Shown: one piece after another, positions 1 to 13,700 of the stretch
How positions within the stretch are numbered: the stretch's first letter is position 1
Layout: each line of letters starts with the position of its first letter
From: Tubiluchus corallicola
Taxonomy: Eukaryota > Priapulida > Priapulimorpha > Priapulimorphida > Tubiluchidae
Length of the DNA: 64,000 nt
Assembly: GCA_030141605.1 (NCBI GenBank)
Contig: JAQGDQ010000339.1
Coordinates: 188,001-252,000, forward strand
Reading direction: 5' to 3'
Notes under the pieces: generated by a model
Seen by the model: the letters and a program-made list of their open reading frames with translations, nothing else
Databases searched by the model: none
What the model was told of the DNA's origin: nothing
Program-made: the position numbers and the translations under genes

Positions 1-16
1 CACTACCGTTGCTGTC

Positions 17-443
17 TTACTGCACGTCGCCAGAGTTTTATGCTGCTGCATTTCTTAACCCTGCTGGAAACACGTATAACAAGTGAGATTTTTCTTCGTC
101 AAATAAACTAGTTTATTAACCGAGAATTCTACAACACAAAAGTATGAAGGAACGCGAAATGATTACAGTAAACGTGAAAATCTGGAAAACGTTTGAGTGT
201 ATCTGAAAATGTAAGTATACAAGAGAAAGTGTAAGTGGCGTCAGTGTGAATCAGCGTGCTCCCGTCTCAGCGGCCTGCTTCGCCTTATATAGCGTGCCCA
301 AGAAGCTTCCAGAAGTTTTGTTCATTCCAGAAGCAGCAACAAGTTGCTATCGTCCGTTGAAGCAACAAATAGTTATGCATCACACACTTAAACGTCGACC
401 ACAATTAGAAGAGAATTGGCTAAAGTAGGCAAGAACGCAAACA
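17..443 (-). mobile_element. Possible LTR of a retrotransposon (minus strand, edge of window)
   Basis: Read on the minus strand, this stretch starts TGTTTGCG near 443, carries a perfect heat-shock element (301-315), then a TATATAAGG-like TATA box (about 284-291), a polyadenylation-type AATAAA (about 103-109), and ends just before TGGCGACG (about 33 to 26). The last motif resembles the primer-binding-site region of many Gypsy-type elements. Any internal coding part would lie left of the window, so only an LTR, solo or terminal, is visible. No second LTR or target duplication could be tested. The order HSE, TATA, poly(A) signal, PBS-like motif is what is seen; LTR identity is inference. Confidence 0.3.
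301..315 (-). promoter_or_regulatory. Perfect heat-shock element next to a TATA box
   Basis: AGAAGCTTCCAGAAG is three perfect alternating nGAAn pentamers, the HSF-binding consensus. On the minus strand a TATATAAGG motif follows about 10 bp downstream (near 291-283), a promoter-like geometry. A further TTCnnGAA-like group follows at about 321-333. No recognisable gene follows inside the window. Confidence 0.35.
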
Positions 444-951
444 TTATCGAATGATTCTTTTTTTTGCCATAAGAGATGTGATATTTACTTGTTTTCTAAG
501 CAAATCCCAGCAAGAAATTTGTAGTTGTGACTTAATCTTCTTTTACATGTACATGATTAGTGGAGCTGTTGGCCAACAGTCTATTGCATGTATATAGTTG
601 ACGCAATTATCATCAAAACGAAATGTTCTTGATAAAGATAATTCATTTTGAGCGAGTCATTAATTTGCAAATGATTAATTTAATAATTTTCTTTAATTCA
701 TTAACCTTCAGGGTGAAAATTGAGAGTTATAATCTGTATACACTCGTATGGGTGTTTTGTGATTCATCTATGACAAAATTTAACACATCTCGTTATAACG
801 TCAAATTCACTGTAATGCCAACTTTCTTTCCCTCCCAAAGTGGGACGGATTTGGCTTTATTCCATTTTGAGAAATTTAAAATATTTTTTGCAAGACACTT
901 ACTATTTAGTGGTTTACTTTAGCCATTACGTTGACATATTTGTTTTTTTAG

Positions 952-3900
952 GACACAGCGACCCGTATTTTTCCTGGTTCTCACGCTTGCATTGTGGAGA
1001 CGTCGATGGTTGAGATGGTTTACACGACCGCTTCTGTCGTTCATCAGTAGTCGCTTGGGTTTTGGCGGTTCAGCTGAGGAATTGGCTATTACAGTATCAA
1101 CGATTCTTCAGACTCCCTTTCCCCAGGTAGGAGGTCGTCTCTTTTCTCATCCTTTCTAAAGTGAGCAGAGCATTTTAAATTTTTACAGTGTGGAACGAAG
1201 TACAGGCTTGCCCACTGTTTGATGTAAAAGTGAATGTGAAATGCAGAAAGCCCTGGGGATCAGATATTTATGTCCCGGCAAATTATGTCCCTGACATTTT
1301 TTGGTATAAAGTCAAATTAAAAAAAATTAATGCAATTTTTGGGCACTACTGTGTTTTTTATGCTATTATTTCAGTTATGCTTTATCCATTATAAATACAT
1401 TGTTTAGTACTCAAGAGAAACTCAAATAGCATCCAAAAAATGCTATATTCTCGATAATTGTAATACCCTTTAGTATAATATACTTCGTCAGACTCATGAA
1501 TACTACTGTATTATTGAGAATAGTAATACTAATTGTGTCTCGGTTGGTGCTGATGGCAAAGGAAGCCAGGGTATTTGCAAACTCGCTTGTGAAGCTGCAG
1601 AATGTGTGAGAAAGTGAAGTTTGATGCATGTGTGAAAAACTTAAAGGAAGAACCAACCTCGAACAACATTTATTGCTTTTTAATAATAATTAAAAATATT
1701 GAAATCATTGCACAATATATGCACGTAGAATACTTTGCTTAAAAATGTAAAAGAAATTTAAATATTTCTTATCTCCTACCAAATGAACGCCGCTGCCGGC
1801 ATATTTGAAAAAAATGATGTAAGCTGGTGTATGCTGGGCAGCGTGAATGCTGTGAAGGCAAGCTGTGTGAAGAAGGTACGCTCTGCAAAATTTCTACAGT
1901 TTGCTTAGAAGTTCCGTTATTCTAATGTTGTATTTAACTCTGTTTATATAGAAATTAGTCATTTGATCAATTATGACGAATATTAAAGTGGTTACATAGC
2001 TTTAACCCACAGGATTATACCGTAAGATGTGTAAGTAGTAAACATTAATTGCGTAAATGTAATTACAGACTTTTGTTGACTTTCAGATACGCATGTAAAC
2101 TTGCGAGCATACAGTAGGTGGGTTATTTAGTTCACAGAGTTTGCTCTATAAGTGAAAAAAAGATTGCTGAAGAACTTGGCAAAATAATTGTTTATATTGC
2201 ATGGTAACCAGATGACGCCATTTTCACCAAAATGAGCGCCCCCAAACGTGCAGTGATCGCGATTTTAAATTGAAATTATTAATTACACGAGGCGCTTATC
2301 ACAATTTTATTTGCAGAAACTTTCTAACATTTTTCTCAAATATTAGAATAAGCTCAACTTCCCGAGAGACTTGACTTTTGCTTTACAAGGCATGTGACAC
2401 ATGCCTAATGCATGAGAGTTGACTGCAGGGGCATAGCCAGGTTATAAAGTTAAGGGGACCAAGCAAATGAAAGGCACCGTGACACATCAAGCAATTCTAT
2501 GTTTGTCTAGACTACGACGGACAGTATCAGCGTGTGGCAAGAATATATTTTAACGATTAGATTTCGGGCAATTTGATTCTTCGTTCTATCAGTCAACCTT
2601 GACAAATGAGTTGCCTAAGAGCACCATCATTTCAAAAACACGGAAGGCAGCTTGTTGAAAAGGCACCAATTTTGAAACTTGTATTCCTTGGAGTGGTTGC
2701 TTCCTTTGCTCCCCTCTTAGCTACACCACTGGTTCGTAAATCTGTAGCTGCAGTACATTTGTGTTTTAAGCTACAGTACATTAATTTTGTATTTTAAGCA
2801 CAATTGATGTTGTATCTGAACTGGCAAATTAACTATCTGACAGTGTGTTTCGGAATCTTGAAATGTGTTAAAGAAACATGCAGCTCAACTCATGAGTTAA
2901 GACAGAATAAATAAACCTGCAACTCAACTCATGAGTAATAAACCTGCAACTCAACTCATGAGTAATAAACCTGCAACTCAACTCATGAATTAAGATAGAA
3001 TAAATAAACCTGCAACTCATGAGTTGAGATAGAACAAAATAAACCTGCAACTCAACTCTTGAGTTAAGATAGAATAAATAAACCTGCAACTCAACTCATG
3101 AGTTAAGATAGAATAAATAAACCTGCAACTCAACTCATGAGTTAAGATAGAATAAATGAACCTGCAACTCAACTCATGAGTTAAGATAGAATAAATAAAC
3201 CTGCAACTCATGAGTTGAGATAGAACAAAATAAACCTGCTACTCAACTCTTGAGTTAAGATAGAATAAATAAACCTGCAACTCAACTCATGAGTTAAGAT
3301 AGAATGAATAAACCTGCAACTCAGAACAAAATAAACCTGCAACTCAACTCATGAGTTGAGATAGAATAAATAAACCTGCAACTCAACTCATTAGTTAAGC
3401 TAGAATAAATAAACCTGCAACTCAACTCATGAGTTGGAATAGAATAAATAAACCTGCAGTTGCATTATAGACGAAGTGTTTCTGATAATGAAATAATAGC
3501 TTAAAAACTTACTCAACGGCTGCCGACCACAGTTAGTGATGACGTCACAAACGAACATAATTTTCAACAGCACAAACATTCCACGAGCGTGTTGCAAGTG
3601 TTAGCAAAAGCGAAAATTGACGTACAGTGATACTGTGGAACATTGACTGTGATATACAAAAGCTGGGCTAACTTATGTTTAAAATTTTCAATTACAACCT
3701 TGCCAGTGTGCCACCATGCAATTTCACCATAAATGTGTACTACCTGAGTGGTGCAGCACCTGTTTTTTGTGCAGTGCAGTTCTGAGATACAGGCTGTAGT
3801 GCCCATCTAACTAGCGAATAACAAATTGCATGTAATAGGGGTGAAAGTATAATTAAACTTCTGCGATAATAATTCTTTCATGTAAGTCAGTTTAGAAAAG

Positions 3901-5684
3901 CAATTACATTCTCTTTCTCGATGCTTTATGCATTAACTATTTTGAGCTCTAGTTTAAAATTGGGTTCTGTTTCCCTTTAAGCTTTGGACTCAAAAAAATG
4001 TACACGAGGTAAGGTAGTGATTCTTAAGTTCCGTTTGACTTGCTGATACCTTAACCTTGTATGACTTCATTTTTTGCAGCAGTAAATTTAATGTTTTTTA
4101 TCCTAGGCAACTATTTTAGAAATTTGACTGCAGTAAACCCCATTTTTTTTGTTGTAAATAACATTCTGCATTTTATTTTACTAAAAATTTCAAACATTTG
4201 CAGTTCCGTAGCACAAAATGTGCTCTGAAAGCCCGCAATTTATTTATCTGCAGTGCTAGAGGATTCATTTAAGAGGGTGTTTCATGACTCTCGAATTCCC
4301 TTTGTTGTAGATCACTGACATGCTGACGAGGGTTGACCTCCAGAGAACTCCTGCTCTAATGATCTACAGCGATGAAGATGTCCGCGTTGAGAAAGAACTG
4401 TCCGAGGAGTTTGGTAGATTACTAGGAATCACCCAGTGGGGCGTGGTGAGCGGTGATGGTGTATTAGATGCAATTGGTAGGTCAAATTCTTCTTGGTTTT
4501 GTAAATTTTTAGACCATCGACATTGATGTGAATTCTGTCTGTGAAAACTGTCAGTGGTTTTGGCTGACAAAGACACTTGCAGAATTATCAAGTTTACAAA
4601 ATTTCTTTACTTAAAACAACCGTAATGTTTTATGGGCGGCGGCAGTGCAGTTCATCAGATGCCATATTCTGTATTAAACGACAAAGGGCAGGCGGGTTGT
4701 GTGAACAAATATTGTCGGTCATGTGAATGTACCTTTATTTGCACGTTTGTTGTCTGTTGTTTGGTAAAAATATACGGGTAATTGTCAACTTACAACTGAT
4801 CGACTTTGCGGCTCTTTCTTAAGCAGTGGCATAGCTAATAAGGGAGCAAGAAGAGCAACAGCTCCCCCTAGCACATTTTTCAAAATTGGCACCTTTTCAG
4901 CAATGCTTCGTTTTGTTTTCATTTTATGTCTAAAATTAAAATAATTAAATTAAAAACATTGTATTATGTTTTGAGATTGATGAGCTCACTGTAAAACTTT
5001 TGATAGTTTTAATTTTAAATACAGAATGACAATTATGTGCTTCCATTAAAGCTGTATCTTCCTCGTGTTTTGATTTTAAACACAAAATTAAAATGTATAT
5101 GCGTCGAAAATTGCTTTACAAGCTGGCTATGCCCCTGCTCTTAAATGAACGTTGTTTACCCATGGTGGGTTGAGCCCAACCAGTTCATACATGTCAGCAA
5201 CTGCACACAATTAAACTGTTGCGCAATCAAACCTCTTTCACCGCCCACTTTGGGACTCCAGAAAAAGTGAGTTTGGCATCATAAACAGGTGCATTAATAC
5301 CTACATGTCTATGCAAACATAAACATTTTGTTTTTTTTGCCAAAAATTCTCCTTGTTAAGCTAGGTTGGCGTTTTAAGGGGGGGGGGAGTTATAACGCGG
5401 TTCAACGGAACAAAGCTGCTGAAAATGAACCGCTATTCATTACCCAAATGAACATGCTTTTGGTATTTTGGTAACATATTCCCCAAAAGAGCAGAAAATG
5501 ATTCTGCACACTTGGTGTTACAATACATAATCTAGATCGTCTATTTGCAGATGTTGACAGGACGGAATTGTATCGACGGGGCATCAAATTCGAAGGAAAA
5601 TCACACTTCTGTTTTCGCTCTGACCCGGAAATTACGGCGGCTGCATTGCTGGAACTTTTACGCTGGAAAGAGAAGAAATCTTGA
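952..5684 (+). CDS. Alpha/beta-hydrolase-like protein, C-terminal three exons (5' end missing)
   Basis: Three exons join in frame: 952-1126, 4311-4476 and 5551-5684, stop TGA at 5682-5684. The first exon begins in phase 2, so earlier exons lie upstream and the start is not seen. All junctions are GT-AG and phases agree (0, then 1). The first exon encodes a hydrophobic, Arg-rich stretch ending QTPFPQ. The second has MIYSDEDVRVE, like the strand carrying the acid residue of alpha/beta hydrolases. The third has KSHFCFRSDPEITAAALLEL, like the catalytic-histidine loop and final helix. The serine elbow would be upstream. The pattern is reminiscent of the DUF1057 hydrolase family, but this is motif recall and the substrate is unknown. 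An AATAAA at about 6092 may serve as the poly(A) signal. Confidence 0.5.
2130..2735. repeat. Dispersed repeat fragment plus hAT-like non-autonomous element (intronic)
   Basis: About 2130-2400 matches, in reverse orientation, the repeat family seen at 41210-41700 and 45720-46215 (shared segment with the GTGATCGCGA / TCACTTT core). It is followed by a stretch bounded by CAGGGGCATAGCC (2426) and AGCTACACCACTG (near 2731). These are imperfect inverted termini of the same type as the element at 4824-5137. No clean target duplication is seen here. The short open frame inside (2606-2797) is not a gene. Confidence 0.4.
2878..3458. repeat. 39-bp tandem array with palindromic core
   Basis: About 14 diverged copies of a roughly 39-bp unit run through the first hydrolase intron. 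Each has AACCTGCAACTCAACTCATG followed by AGTTAAGATAGAATAAAT. The core CAACTCATGAGTTG is palindromic, so single strands could form small hairpins. The period is a multiple of three, which leaves long but meaningless open frames on the minus strand. Confidence 0.85.
3510..3905. repeat. Dispersed repeat copy (family shared with 26570-27030 and 36690-36850)
   Basis: This stretch shares the landmarks AACATAATTTTCAA, CACAAACATT and a GTGTT(T)GC segment, in the same order, with copies near 26590 and 36730. It is non-coding and lies in an intron. Element class is not determined. Confidence 0.55.
4824..5137. mobile_element. Non-autonomous hAT-like element (MITE)
   Basis: A 314-bp AT-rich non-coding stretch begins CAGTGGCATAGC and ends GCTATGCCCCTG, forming imperfect terminal inverted repeats. 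Flanks TTCTTAAG and CTCTTAAA agree at 6 of 8 positions, consistent with a decayed 8-bp target duplication. It sits in the hydrolase intron between 4476 and 5551. Confidence 0.6.
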
Positions 5685-6970
5685 CAATTCTGTAGCTCAT
5701 AAAACGTTTTAGCAAAATTAATTTCTTTCTAATTTTTTCATTCTTGTCCCAGAATCCCGTCTCATGAAAAACAGTGCTGGTGAGTTTCTGCCTAATTAGT
5801 AAACCTATTATCTTGAGATTCTTAAATTCTACATATGAAATTTTGCCTTGTTTCGTACTTGATTTCTTCTTTATTTCAATTTGTTTTAATTCTGGTATCT
5901 TTGCCTTGTCCTAAATTCCAATTCTTGATTTCTTTTCTCATATAGAGGTATGAAGGTCATATCTGACAAAGATTCTTACTAGTCATCTATTAAGCTACTA
6001 GTGTGAAAAAGTCGTAACGAATGTACTAATTAAAGTTTGCCAATGGCGAATATTAGTTTTCTCCATTAGAAAAACTTTGTTAAAGAACTTGAATAAAGAG
6101 ATTTTTATTGACATTGTATCTTGTACTGTTCACATGTTCTTGAAAATGTCTTATGCAGAAGCAGTTGCAAGAACAAAAATTAAGTGTTTGCATGTGAAGT
6201 CGTAAGTAAGTTTCAAAATATATAATTGCACAGATTTATAATAAAGTGAAGCCACTTTCCGGCAGTTACTGAATTGGGCAGTGGTTGTTGCAATAATCAC
6301 GTCTTTTGGGGATGCTGCAGGCTATAATCCGTGAAGTGGAGACAAAAAGTATTCATAACGAAACTTTATTGTACGCAAATTAGTACGTAGATATGTATAC
6401 AATCCCTTTATTTACAAAATAATGAAATTACAATTATAATACATGCTGCAAAAAATGACAGACTTAATTTCTCTGCTGTTTGGTTAGCTACCAAGCAAAA
6501 GACAAACCTTTTTGAAGTGATGTAACTTTACATGCACTTGCTGTGAAAGAGTCATCCACAACAGTTCATTGCACTTCAAAATTTTCTAATTATGGCGTTT
6601 CTCCATCCTCATCTCTAACCAAAAAACGCATTTAATACCAAACAAAAATTTCGATGATCTTTTTAAACATCTAAGATGCTTTACGAGTACCCGAATGTAC
6701 CTCTGTGTACAAATACAACATTTCTGTTGTTTTATAATTATTTGGCATGGACTCCTGTCATATTTATCGCAAGCTTGCTAAGATAAATACCTGCGCATGA
6801 CATAATCATTACAATATAAATCAGCAAAATCATGTCAATGCAGAGTAAACTTTAGCTTACGAGTTGCGATATACACGCTCGAGGACTAAGAAAATAGTCA
6901 ACTTTTCCACAGTACTAGTCATTAACACCAAGAAGAAGAACAACGTTGAAACTTGAAGTGCAAAAATTTC
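5685..6970. other. Gene-free stretch downstream of the hydrolase-like gene
   Basis: AT-rich sequence with no credible coding exon on either strand. It holds the probable 3' UTR and an AATAAA near 6092 for the plus-strand hydrolase-like gene, then unique-looking non-coding DNA up to the hAT element. Confidence 0.5.
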
Positions 6971-7583
6971 CAGTGGCGGTTCGTGTATAGGTGTGGTACA
7001 GCAGCACCCCCTGTTTTCACTCATTATTATCGATAATGATTTAATATAATAAGTGTTTTTTCGTTAGTTCTTTTCTTACACTTGTGCGGAACTGGAGCAT
7101 GTGAGGGAAGTACAGTTTGCTACACAGCCCAAGCAACATGGTGTTGTTTAGCTGTTGTGCGCATGGAGCCATGCGCACATGTGTAAGATAACATGCTGTA
7201 CGCTAGCGTCTGCTGCTAGGTAGAAAAGTACGGTGTCTATCACAGTAACAATTGCAACTTGTTTATCGTGTAACGTAATATTCTTGGATGTGATAAAGTG
7301 TAACCTTAGCGCGTGTGCTTAAAACAAATTATTTAATAATGGACGCCTTGCAACCCCAAGAAAGAAGTTCTGTGACTGTAAGTGAACTACAAAAACTTAA
7401 TTTTTCACATTAATCTCTCCATGAGAAAGTTGCAGTTAAGAAAAGAGGCCGTTCAACACCTGATGTTCACAGATAACTACGACATTAAAATTACATATTT
7501 GTTATGTTTTACGCGGTATTAAAACAATGGCTGATAATATGTGAAGCAGCACCCCCACTAATTTTAGCTACGAGCCGCCACTG
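6971..7583. mobile_element. Non-autonomous hAT element with perfect 8-bp target duplication
   Basis: The element begins CAGTGGCGGTTCGTG and ends TACGAGCCGCCACTG, near-perfect terminal inverted repeats. It is flanked on both sides by AAAATTTC (6963-6970 and 7584-7591), an exact 8-bp duplication diagnostic of hAT-type insertion. A small open frame near 7339 starting MDALQPQERSSV could be a remnant of a transposase N-terminus or chance. The insertion lies just beyond the 3' end of the DDX43-type gene, possibly in its 3' UTR. Confidence 0.85.
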
Positions 7584-7777
7584 AAAATTTCACACCTAAC
7601 TTAGCAAGATTTCGTACCTCAATAGAAAAGACTTCTGTCTATAAAAATAGCGGCCACATGTGAAGAATACGAGTGACCACAATTGCCCTGTAACAATTGC
7701 TTTCAATAGATATTTGTGTAAGAAGGTACAGTTAAATAAAGCTGCAATTGCAAAATGAGATCGATCGATTATGACTT

Positions 7778-10700
7778 TCAAAAACAGCGTCCCCATTTCA
7801 TATCATTATCTCTCCTGCCACCTCTGCGGAAACCACCACCACTGCCACCGCCTCGACGTGCCCCCAACTCCGCCTTTTCCAAATCTTTCCTCTCCTTCCA
7901 TGCGAGATATCTCTCCGCCATAGCCAATAGCTCGTCCGGAATCTCTTGCTGCGCCTCTGCCATTATGTCGATCAACTCCGGCGCTTTTCTCCAATCCTCC
8001 CTAGTAACAAAACTCAATGCTATACCAGTGCGACCCGCCCTTCCTGTTCTTCCGACGCGATGCACATACTCCTCAATGTGCCTGGGAAAATCATAATTTA
8101 AAACATGAGTTATGTCCGGCACGTCCAATCCTCTGGAAGCAACGTCGGTCGCAATCAAGATACGGACTTCTCCGTTTTTAAATTCTCGAAGAGCCGTTTC
8201 CCTGTCAGACTGTTCTCTGTCACCATGTATGCACTGGCAAACTATTCCTCTGAGTGAAAAATCACTAGATACGTCATCTGCTATAATTTTCTTGCCGACG
8301 AAGATCAGCAACTTATCGTCCGGCGCCATATTCTCGATAAACTCAATAACTCTTTCCTTTTTCTCACTTTCGTCCACCATTTCTATCAGCTGGGTCACGG
8401 CATGACATGCTGCCAAGTCCAGAGTATTTATGAACACTTGTATGGGATTTTTCATGTACTGTTCTCCAAGGCGTCGGACCTCTGCCGGCCACGTAGCACT
8501 GGTCATCACTGTCTGCCGGTCGGGACGAATGTCGATTAAAATTTTTCGAATCTGTGGCTCAAAGCCCATGTCCAGCATTCTATCGGCCTCATCTAGTACC
8601 AGAAATGTTACCGTTTTGACATCAATTATTTCGTTCATAACCAGATCGTTAAGTCGACCGGGGGTGGCGACCACAATTTCTGCACCCTGTTTAACCAGTG
8701 CTATTTGTGCCCTGCGATCACCACCACCGTATATGCAAACGCACCTTATTCCTCGATAGTTAATCTTTTTGGTCTCCTCTTCAATCTGCTGCGCTAGTTC
8801 TCTGGTTGGACTTAGAACTAACATTGTCGGTCCGCCACGTTCTGACCTGTCAATCGGTTGATTCTGTATGTGTATCAGACCGGGCAACAGGAACGCTAGC
8901 GTCTTTCCAGTTCCTGTCTGAGCAATGCCTATCAAGTCCATTCCTTGCAAAACAACCGGCCATGCTTGACACTGTATAGGAGACGGAGTATGAAAACCTT
9001 GCTTGTACAACTGATCCAGTATATCAGGGTAGTGCTGAAACGCCTGGTGAAATGTTTGAACAGGATTCGGAATTATTTGCTCACCGGATTCACTTAGGTC
9101 TTGAACGATTATGTTATTGTTTTCCTTGCGGAACATCGCAACATCAGATGGATGCATGTTTGCCACATCCAGATCTTCGATGTAAAAGTTCTTGATGATA
9201 CTCGGATGATCCTTCCATTTCAGTTCAAACATCACATCTTTTTCCGCATTTATCCTGTCCCAATCAATAAACGGAATGGACGGAAAATCCGAATTAGATG
9301 ATCCGTTGCTTGCAGCAGGCTCATTAGAGTTCAGTGACAACCCCTTTACGGTGAACTTAGCCTCCCTCACAATGACAAGCTTCTCGATCAACTCTTGTGC
9401 TTTGTCCCTAACTTCTTGGCTTCCCTTTAGGTCAATAGGAGTTTCATAGTTATCTTGATCGTCACTTCTGATATTTATCGAACAACCGCTTTCATCTTGA
9501 ATTTCTCTAATTTGTCCGCCTCCGCGACCAATAATTTTACCCAAGTCTCTGTTTCCGACATGAATAGTGGTTACAGGATCATCACTAGATCTGTCACTGC
9601 TACCACCACTAGCACGAGGCTGCCCAGAAGTGCTACTTAATATGTCTTCGATAAGTCGCTTGGCTTTGTCTCGAGCCTCTATGGTACCAGTCATGTCTAC
9701 TGGCGTTTCAAAAGGCCCGCTGTCACCTTTCCGTACGGAAATCCGTGCACCGCTTTCTAACTGAAGCTCTCTAATTTTAGATCCTCTGCTTCCTATTATT
9801 CGTCCAATAGCTTGGTTGGGTACCATTAAAATTGTTAAATCCTCTGAGTCCTCTGTGTTGCTTGAATATGGCCTATCATCACTAACCATTAACGAACTGA
9901 ATGAATCACACACGTCTAGTGATGTCCTTATATTGACGATACCAGCGATCAGTTCTTTGGCTCGCACAACGGCATCACTCCTACCGGAGAGATCCACTGG
10001 AGTATCACTTGCGTTTCTGTCCGCTCGTCTAATCTGGATTCGAGCGCCACTTTGGTCTTGCAGGTCACGGATACGAGATCCGCCTCTTCCAATTATCCGC
10101 CCAGCTTCGCTGTTTGCAACGTATATGGTTAAGGTGTCGGACCGATCGTCTATAAAAAAGAAATAACGCAATAAAATGCTTTGTATGTAACTTGCACGGC
10201 AACCTCTCACAGACTTGCTTTCCTACAAGCTTTACCACATTATATTCGGAATCGCTGATAACAGCGCAAATCAGCTAGCTATCCCTCAAAATGATTGTTT
10301 ACTGTCCATCCTAACGATGTTAGTTTCCAACCTACATTACAAGTATGCAAGTTTATTGCCAAACTTCTTTTGTTGCCCAAAACTGGCTTTTCAAACCATA
10401 ATCTTATGGACAGGAACATCATTTTTAAGTACTCATACTTGACGCTTTAAGAAAACTCCAGCACTTAAGATAGTTTGTTTGTTTCATTATGATTACGAGT
10501 CACTACTAATCTTTCTTTAAAGTTAGTGGCTAAAATAGGGCACTATTTCAGAGATTTTGGTGAGTTGTCAAAAAAAGAAACTGTTATTCGAATTAAGTTA
10601 TGAATTATGAAAATGAAAAATTATTTTTCTTGTTTAGCTTCTCAGAACTGTTTGAATCACCTAATTATTACTAATATCTTCGTAAATTTATCTGCTTAAA

Positions 10701-13700
10701 ATGTACTTAATAAGTTATTATTATTTCATAGCTTGTGACTTATTTAAGTAGTGATACACTATTTGCAGTTTGTTGTATTCGTGCCATATGTTTTGTACTT
10801 GATAATAGCAATGATAATCTTTCATCTTCCCAGCCTTTGACTTGTCATTAGCTGCAAGCTTGCATTTAAGAGAAAAATGATTTCAAAGCTTTGTTTACTG
10901 ATAAATACTTTTTGCTTGGATGAATATGCTAACTTTTAAGTGCATCTCAGTTTGCAAATCTTTCTAAGCGATATTCACAACAAAAACTTAATCCGTTTTT
11001 AAAAGCTATTATCTGTAAGATGATTACCTTGAATCCTAGCTAACAGGAGCCTGGTCACTCTAGAGGTCAGTCCAACAAAAATTATCTACATGGGTTTTTT
11101 GTATAAGCATTCCAAGATGACTGGCATAAATACTGACAACCAGGCGCCAGTCATTTAGGCAGAAATTATCCTGCATGCCTTTTTCTAGGATAATTTCAAG
11201 CAGCCATGATCGTTAAACTGTCGGTAAGCTTCTAGGGAAAATAGTAAAATAACGGAGGTAGGAAAGTAAAATTCTTTAAAGTATGCTCAATAATCCACAG
11301 CTCAAATGTCCACTACCCAAACGTTTGCTATCTATTATAGGGGTATAGCAATTCCCAGTTGTCATTTTGCAACAATGTTATTTAATCATTAAAATATACA
11401 ATTACAAGATATATTGACGTTTCTCCACTTTCATAATGCACTCTTCATATGATGACTGAGCAACTGTTCTAAAACTATTTAAAACAACGTCACTTACCAG
11501 ACAAGTTTGGAATACACATTCAAAATAAGTCAATAATTAAAATATATATGTCTATATATCTCCACTTTTGCGCTTGGTGTAGGTGGACCAATTTTATGAA
11601 ATGTGTTTCCATTATGAGCAAATCAAACTTATTATCCACAACAGAACATTATTTCCCTCCTTAACACAACAATGTTGCAGTTGTGTTAAAAAAAAACAGT
11701 GCACAATTAGGTTTCATATGCTCAATAATCCTGTACTGAAGTAGGTCTTCCACATATAAAATCTGTCACATCCATGACAGCGAATATTTACACACGACAT
11801 AGGGTGAAGCAAGTTTGGAATCAAGGCTAGCTTCTCTCACTCACAAAGCTACATAAAATGTTTAAATGCTGGTAAATATAACACGCACAGGTGTTTGCCT
11901 GAGTTTTTCGATAATAAGTAGCTCTTTACCTTACCTTACGATATTGCATGACTCAGAAATAAATGAAAATCTGATAACTTTTGTAACCATGTCAATGTCA
12001 CTTGATTTACAGGCAAAACGCAATAATTATTATAAAATTGTTCTTTCGGCGAATGCATGAAGCAGCTATGTTTTTCTAGGGCTAACTCTCGGCCAGTGTG
12101 ACCGTTTTGTATGAGGCTCATCGTATTGGAGGCTAAAAAGTATCGAATTTTCTGCCAAATCAGTGCATTAATGGCCAAGTAGTGTTACCGCTTATACACC
12201 ATAATTATCAGAACACAGATTCATGATACAAAAAAAGAAACTATACAATAATTATATGATAATTTAGTAATGCAAAACTAAGAAAAAACGTGTGACAAAA
12301 AATGTGCATTGAAATAATTTAAAACATTACTGCTAACCAGTGGGAAATATACAAACTTTGATTTCAACTGATTTTAAATATTCCTCGATTCAGTTTTAAA
12401 CAAGTTAAACATTCACAAAGCTTTAAAAAAAAATTTCCTCCCTCCCTACTGACATCTTTTGAGCTCATGAGGTAAGACAAAAACAATTTTTTGTGATCGG
12501 TCTGACTCACACGCAATAAAATCAACAATGAAGCACTTCCACTTACCCGATACAATTGACAATTGAGTGATGTCAGCTAGGGTCTATTACTGTAATCTTT
12601 TATTTCTAAACTTTTTATAATCACATTTTTACTGTCAAAAAAGAGACAGATAAACCTTTAACCTTTGACTTTCTAAGCTCCATTGCTGTATTCACAATCT
12701 TCAAAGATGTTAATAGATGTTCTACATTTCGCATAAATCGCATGAAAATCTGCTAGATAGGAAATAAATTGGGTGGTGTATTATCATCAAAAGATGAAAA
12801 TATCTTGGCCACGAAATTCATGTTTTTATGGACCTTCGGAAATGTTCAGACGACAGGCTGTCCAATGACTTCATCACCAAAGACAGTTTGCAGCAATAAT
12901 GCGAACGAACTGTACTATTGTATACTTAAAGAGAAAATTTGTACATTTAAAGCACAAGAAAACACTCCTTGTTAATAGAGCTTTAAAAAATTTATTAAAT
13001 ATTAAAATTTTGTTTCACTTACACGCTGTTACATACTTTAAATTACTTTATATAGTCAATAACACAATGTGCTTTTTGGTGAATTAGCGGTGCACACTGG
13101 GATGGTGATATAAAACTGTTTCACTAAGTGATGCCAATTTTTTAAGTCACACAAGTCTTGGAAACAAGTTAAAGGTAATGATAAATAATATAACGTTTGT
13201 ATGGAAAGTTCTTTGAGATATGCTTTAAAATTCTCTTTTACTCAGCTTTAAAGTAAATTCCGCCAATCCTTTCTTAAATCGCAAAATCTCGCACGCAGCT
13301 TATATTTTGCCAAGCCTACTATAGTCATGTATTACAGAATGCATTCAAAAAATATCATTTCGGGAATTTTTGTAAAAACTGTGCAACTTCAAAGACAACG
13401 TGAGAAAATTGTCGCAAATGAAGTTTCAAGTATACAGAAATTTTGAATGAAAGTCAAAATAATCTCCCGAAAATTGACTTATACTATAGACTAAATATGG
13501 CGAAAGTGAATAATGCAATTAATGATTAGAATGTCTGTGTGCTGATCAATCAATACCTTCCAGGACAGGCAAACGCCAGTTGCTATGTTCAGAACCTCTG
13601 TTTGAACTAAGGAATCCCCTGCCAGTTCCTCGATCTGTATTTGCAAATGAATTTCTTTGGTAGTCATTTGTCGATCGAAATGATCCGCTACCTGCGAAAT

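Noticed and set aside
246-428. Sixty-codon plus-strand open frame
   Set aside because: Lies within the LTR-like sequence, opposite its promoter direction, with no recognisable domain.
2868-3211. Repetitive 'HELSCRF' open frames
   Set aside because: Produced by the 39-bp satellite.
7778-10166. Overlapping plus-strand frames of 61-116 codons
   Set aside because: Antisense shadows of the DDX43 exon.
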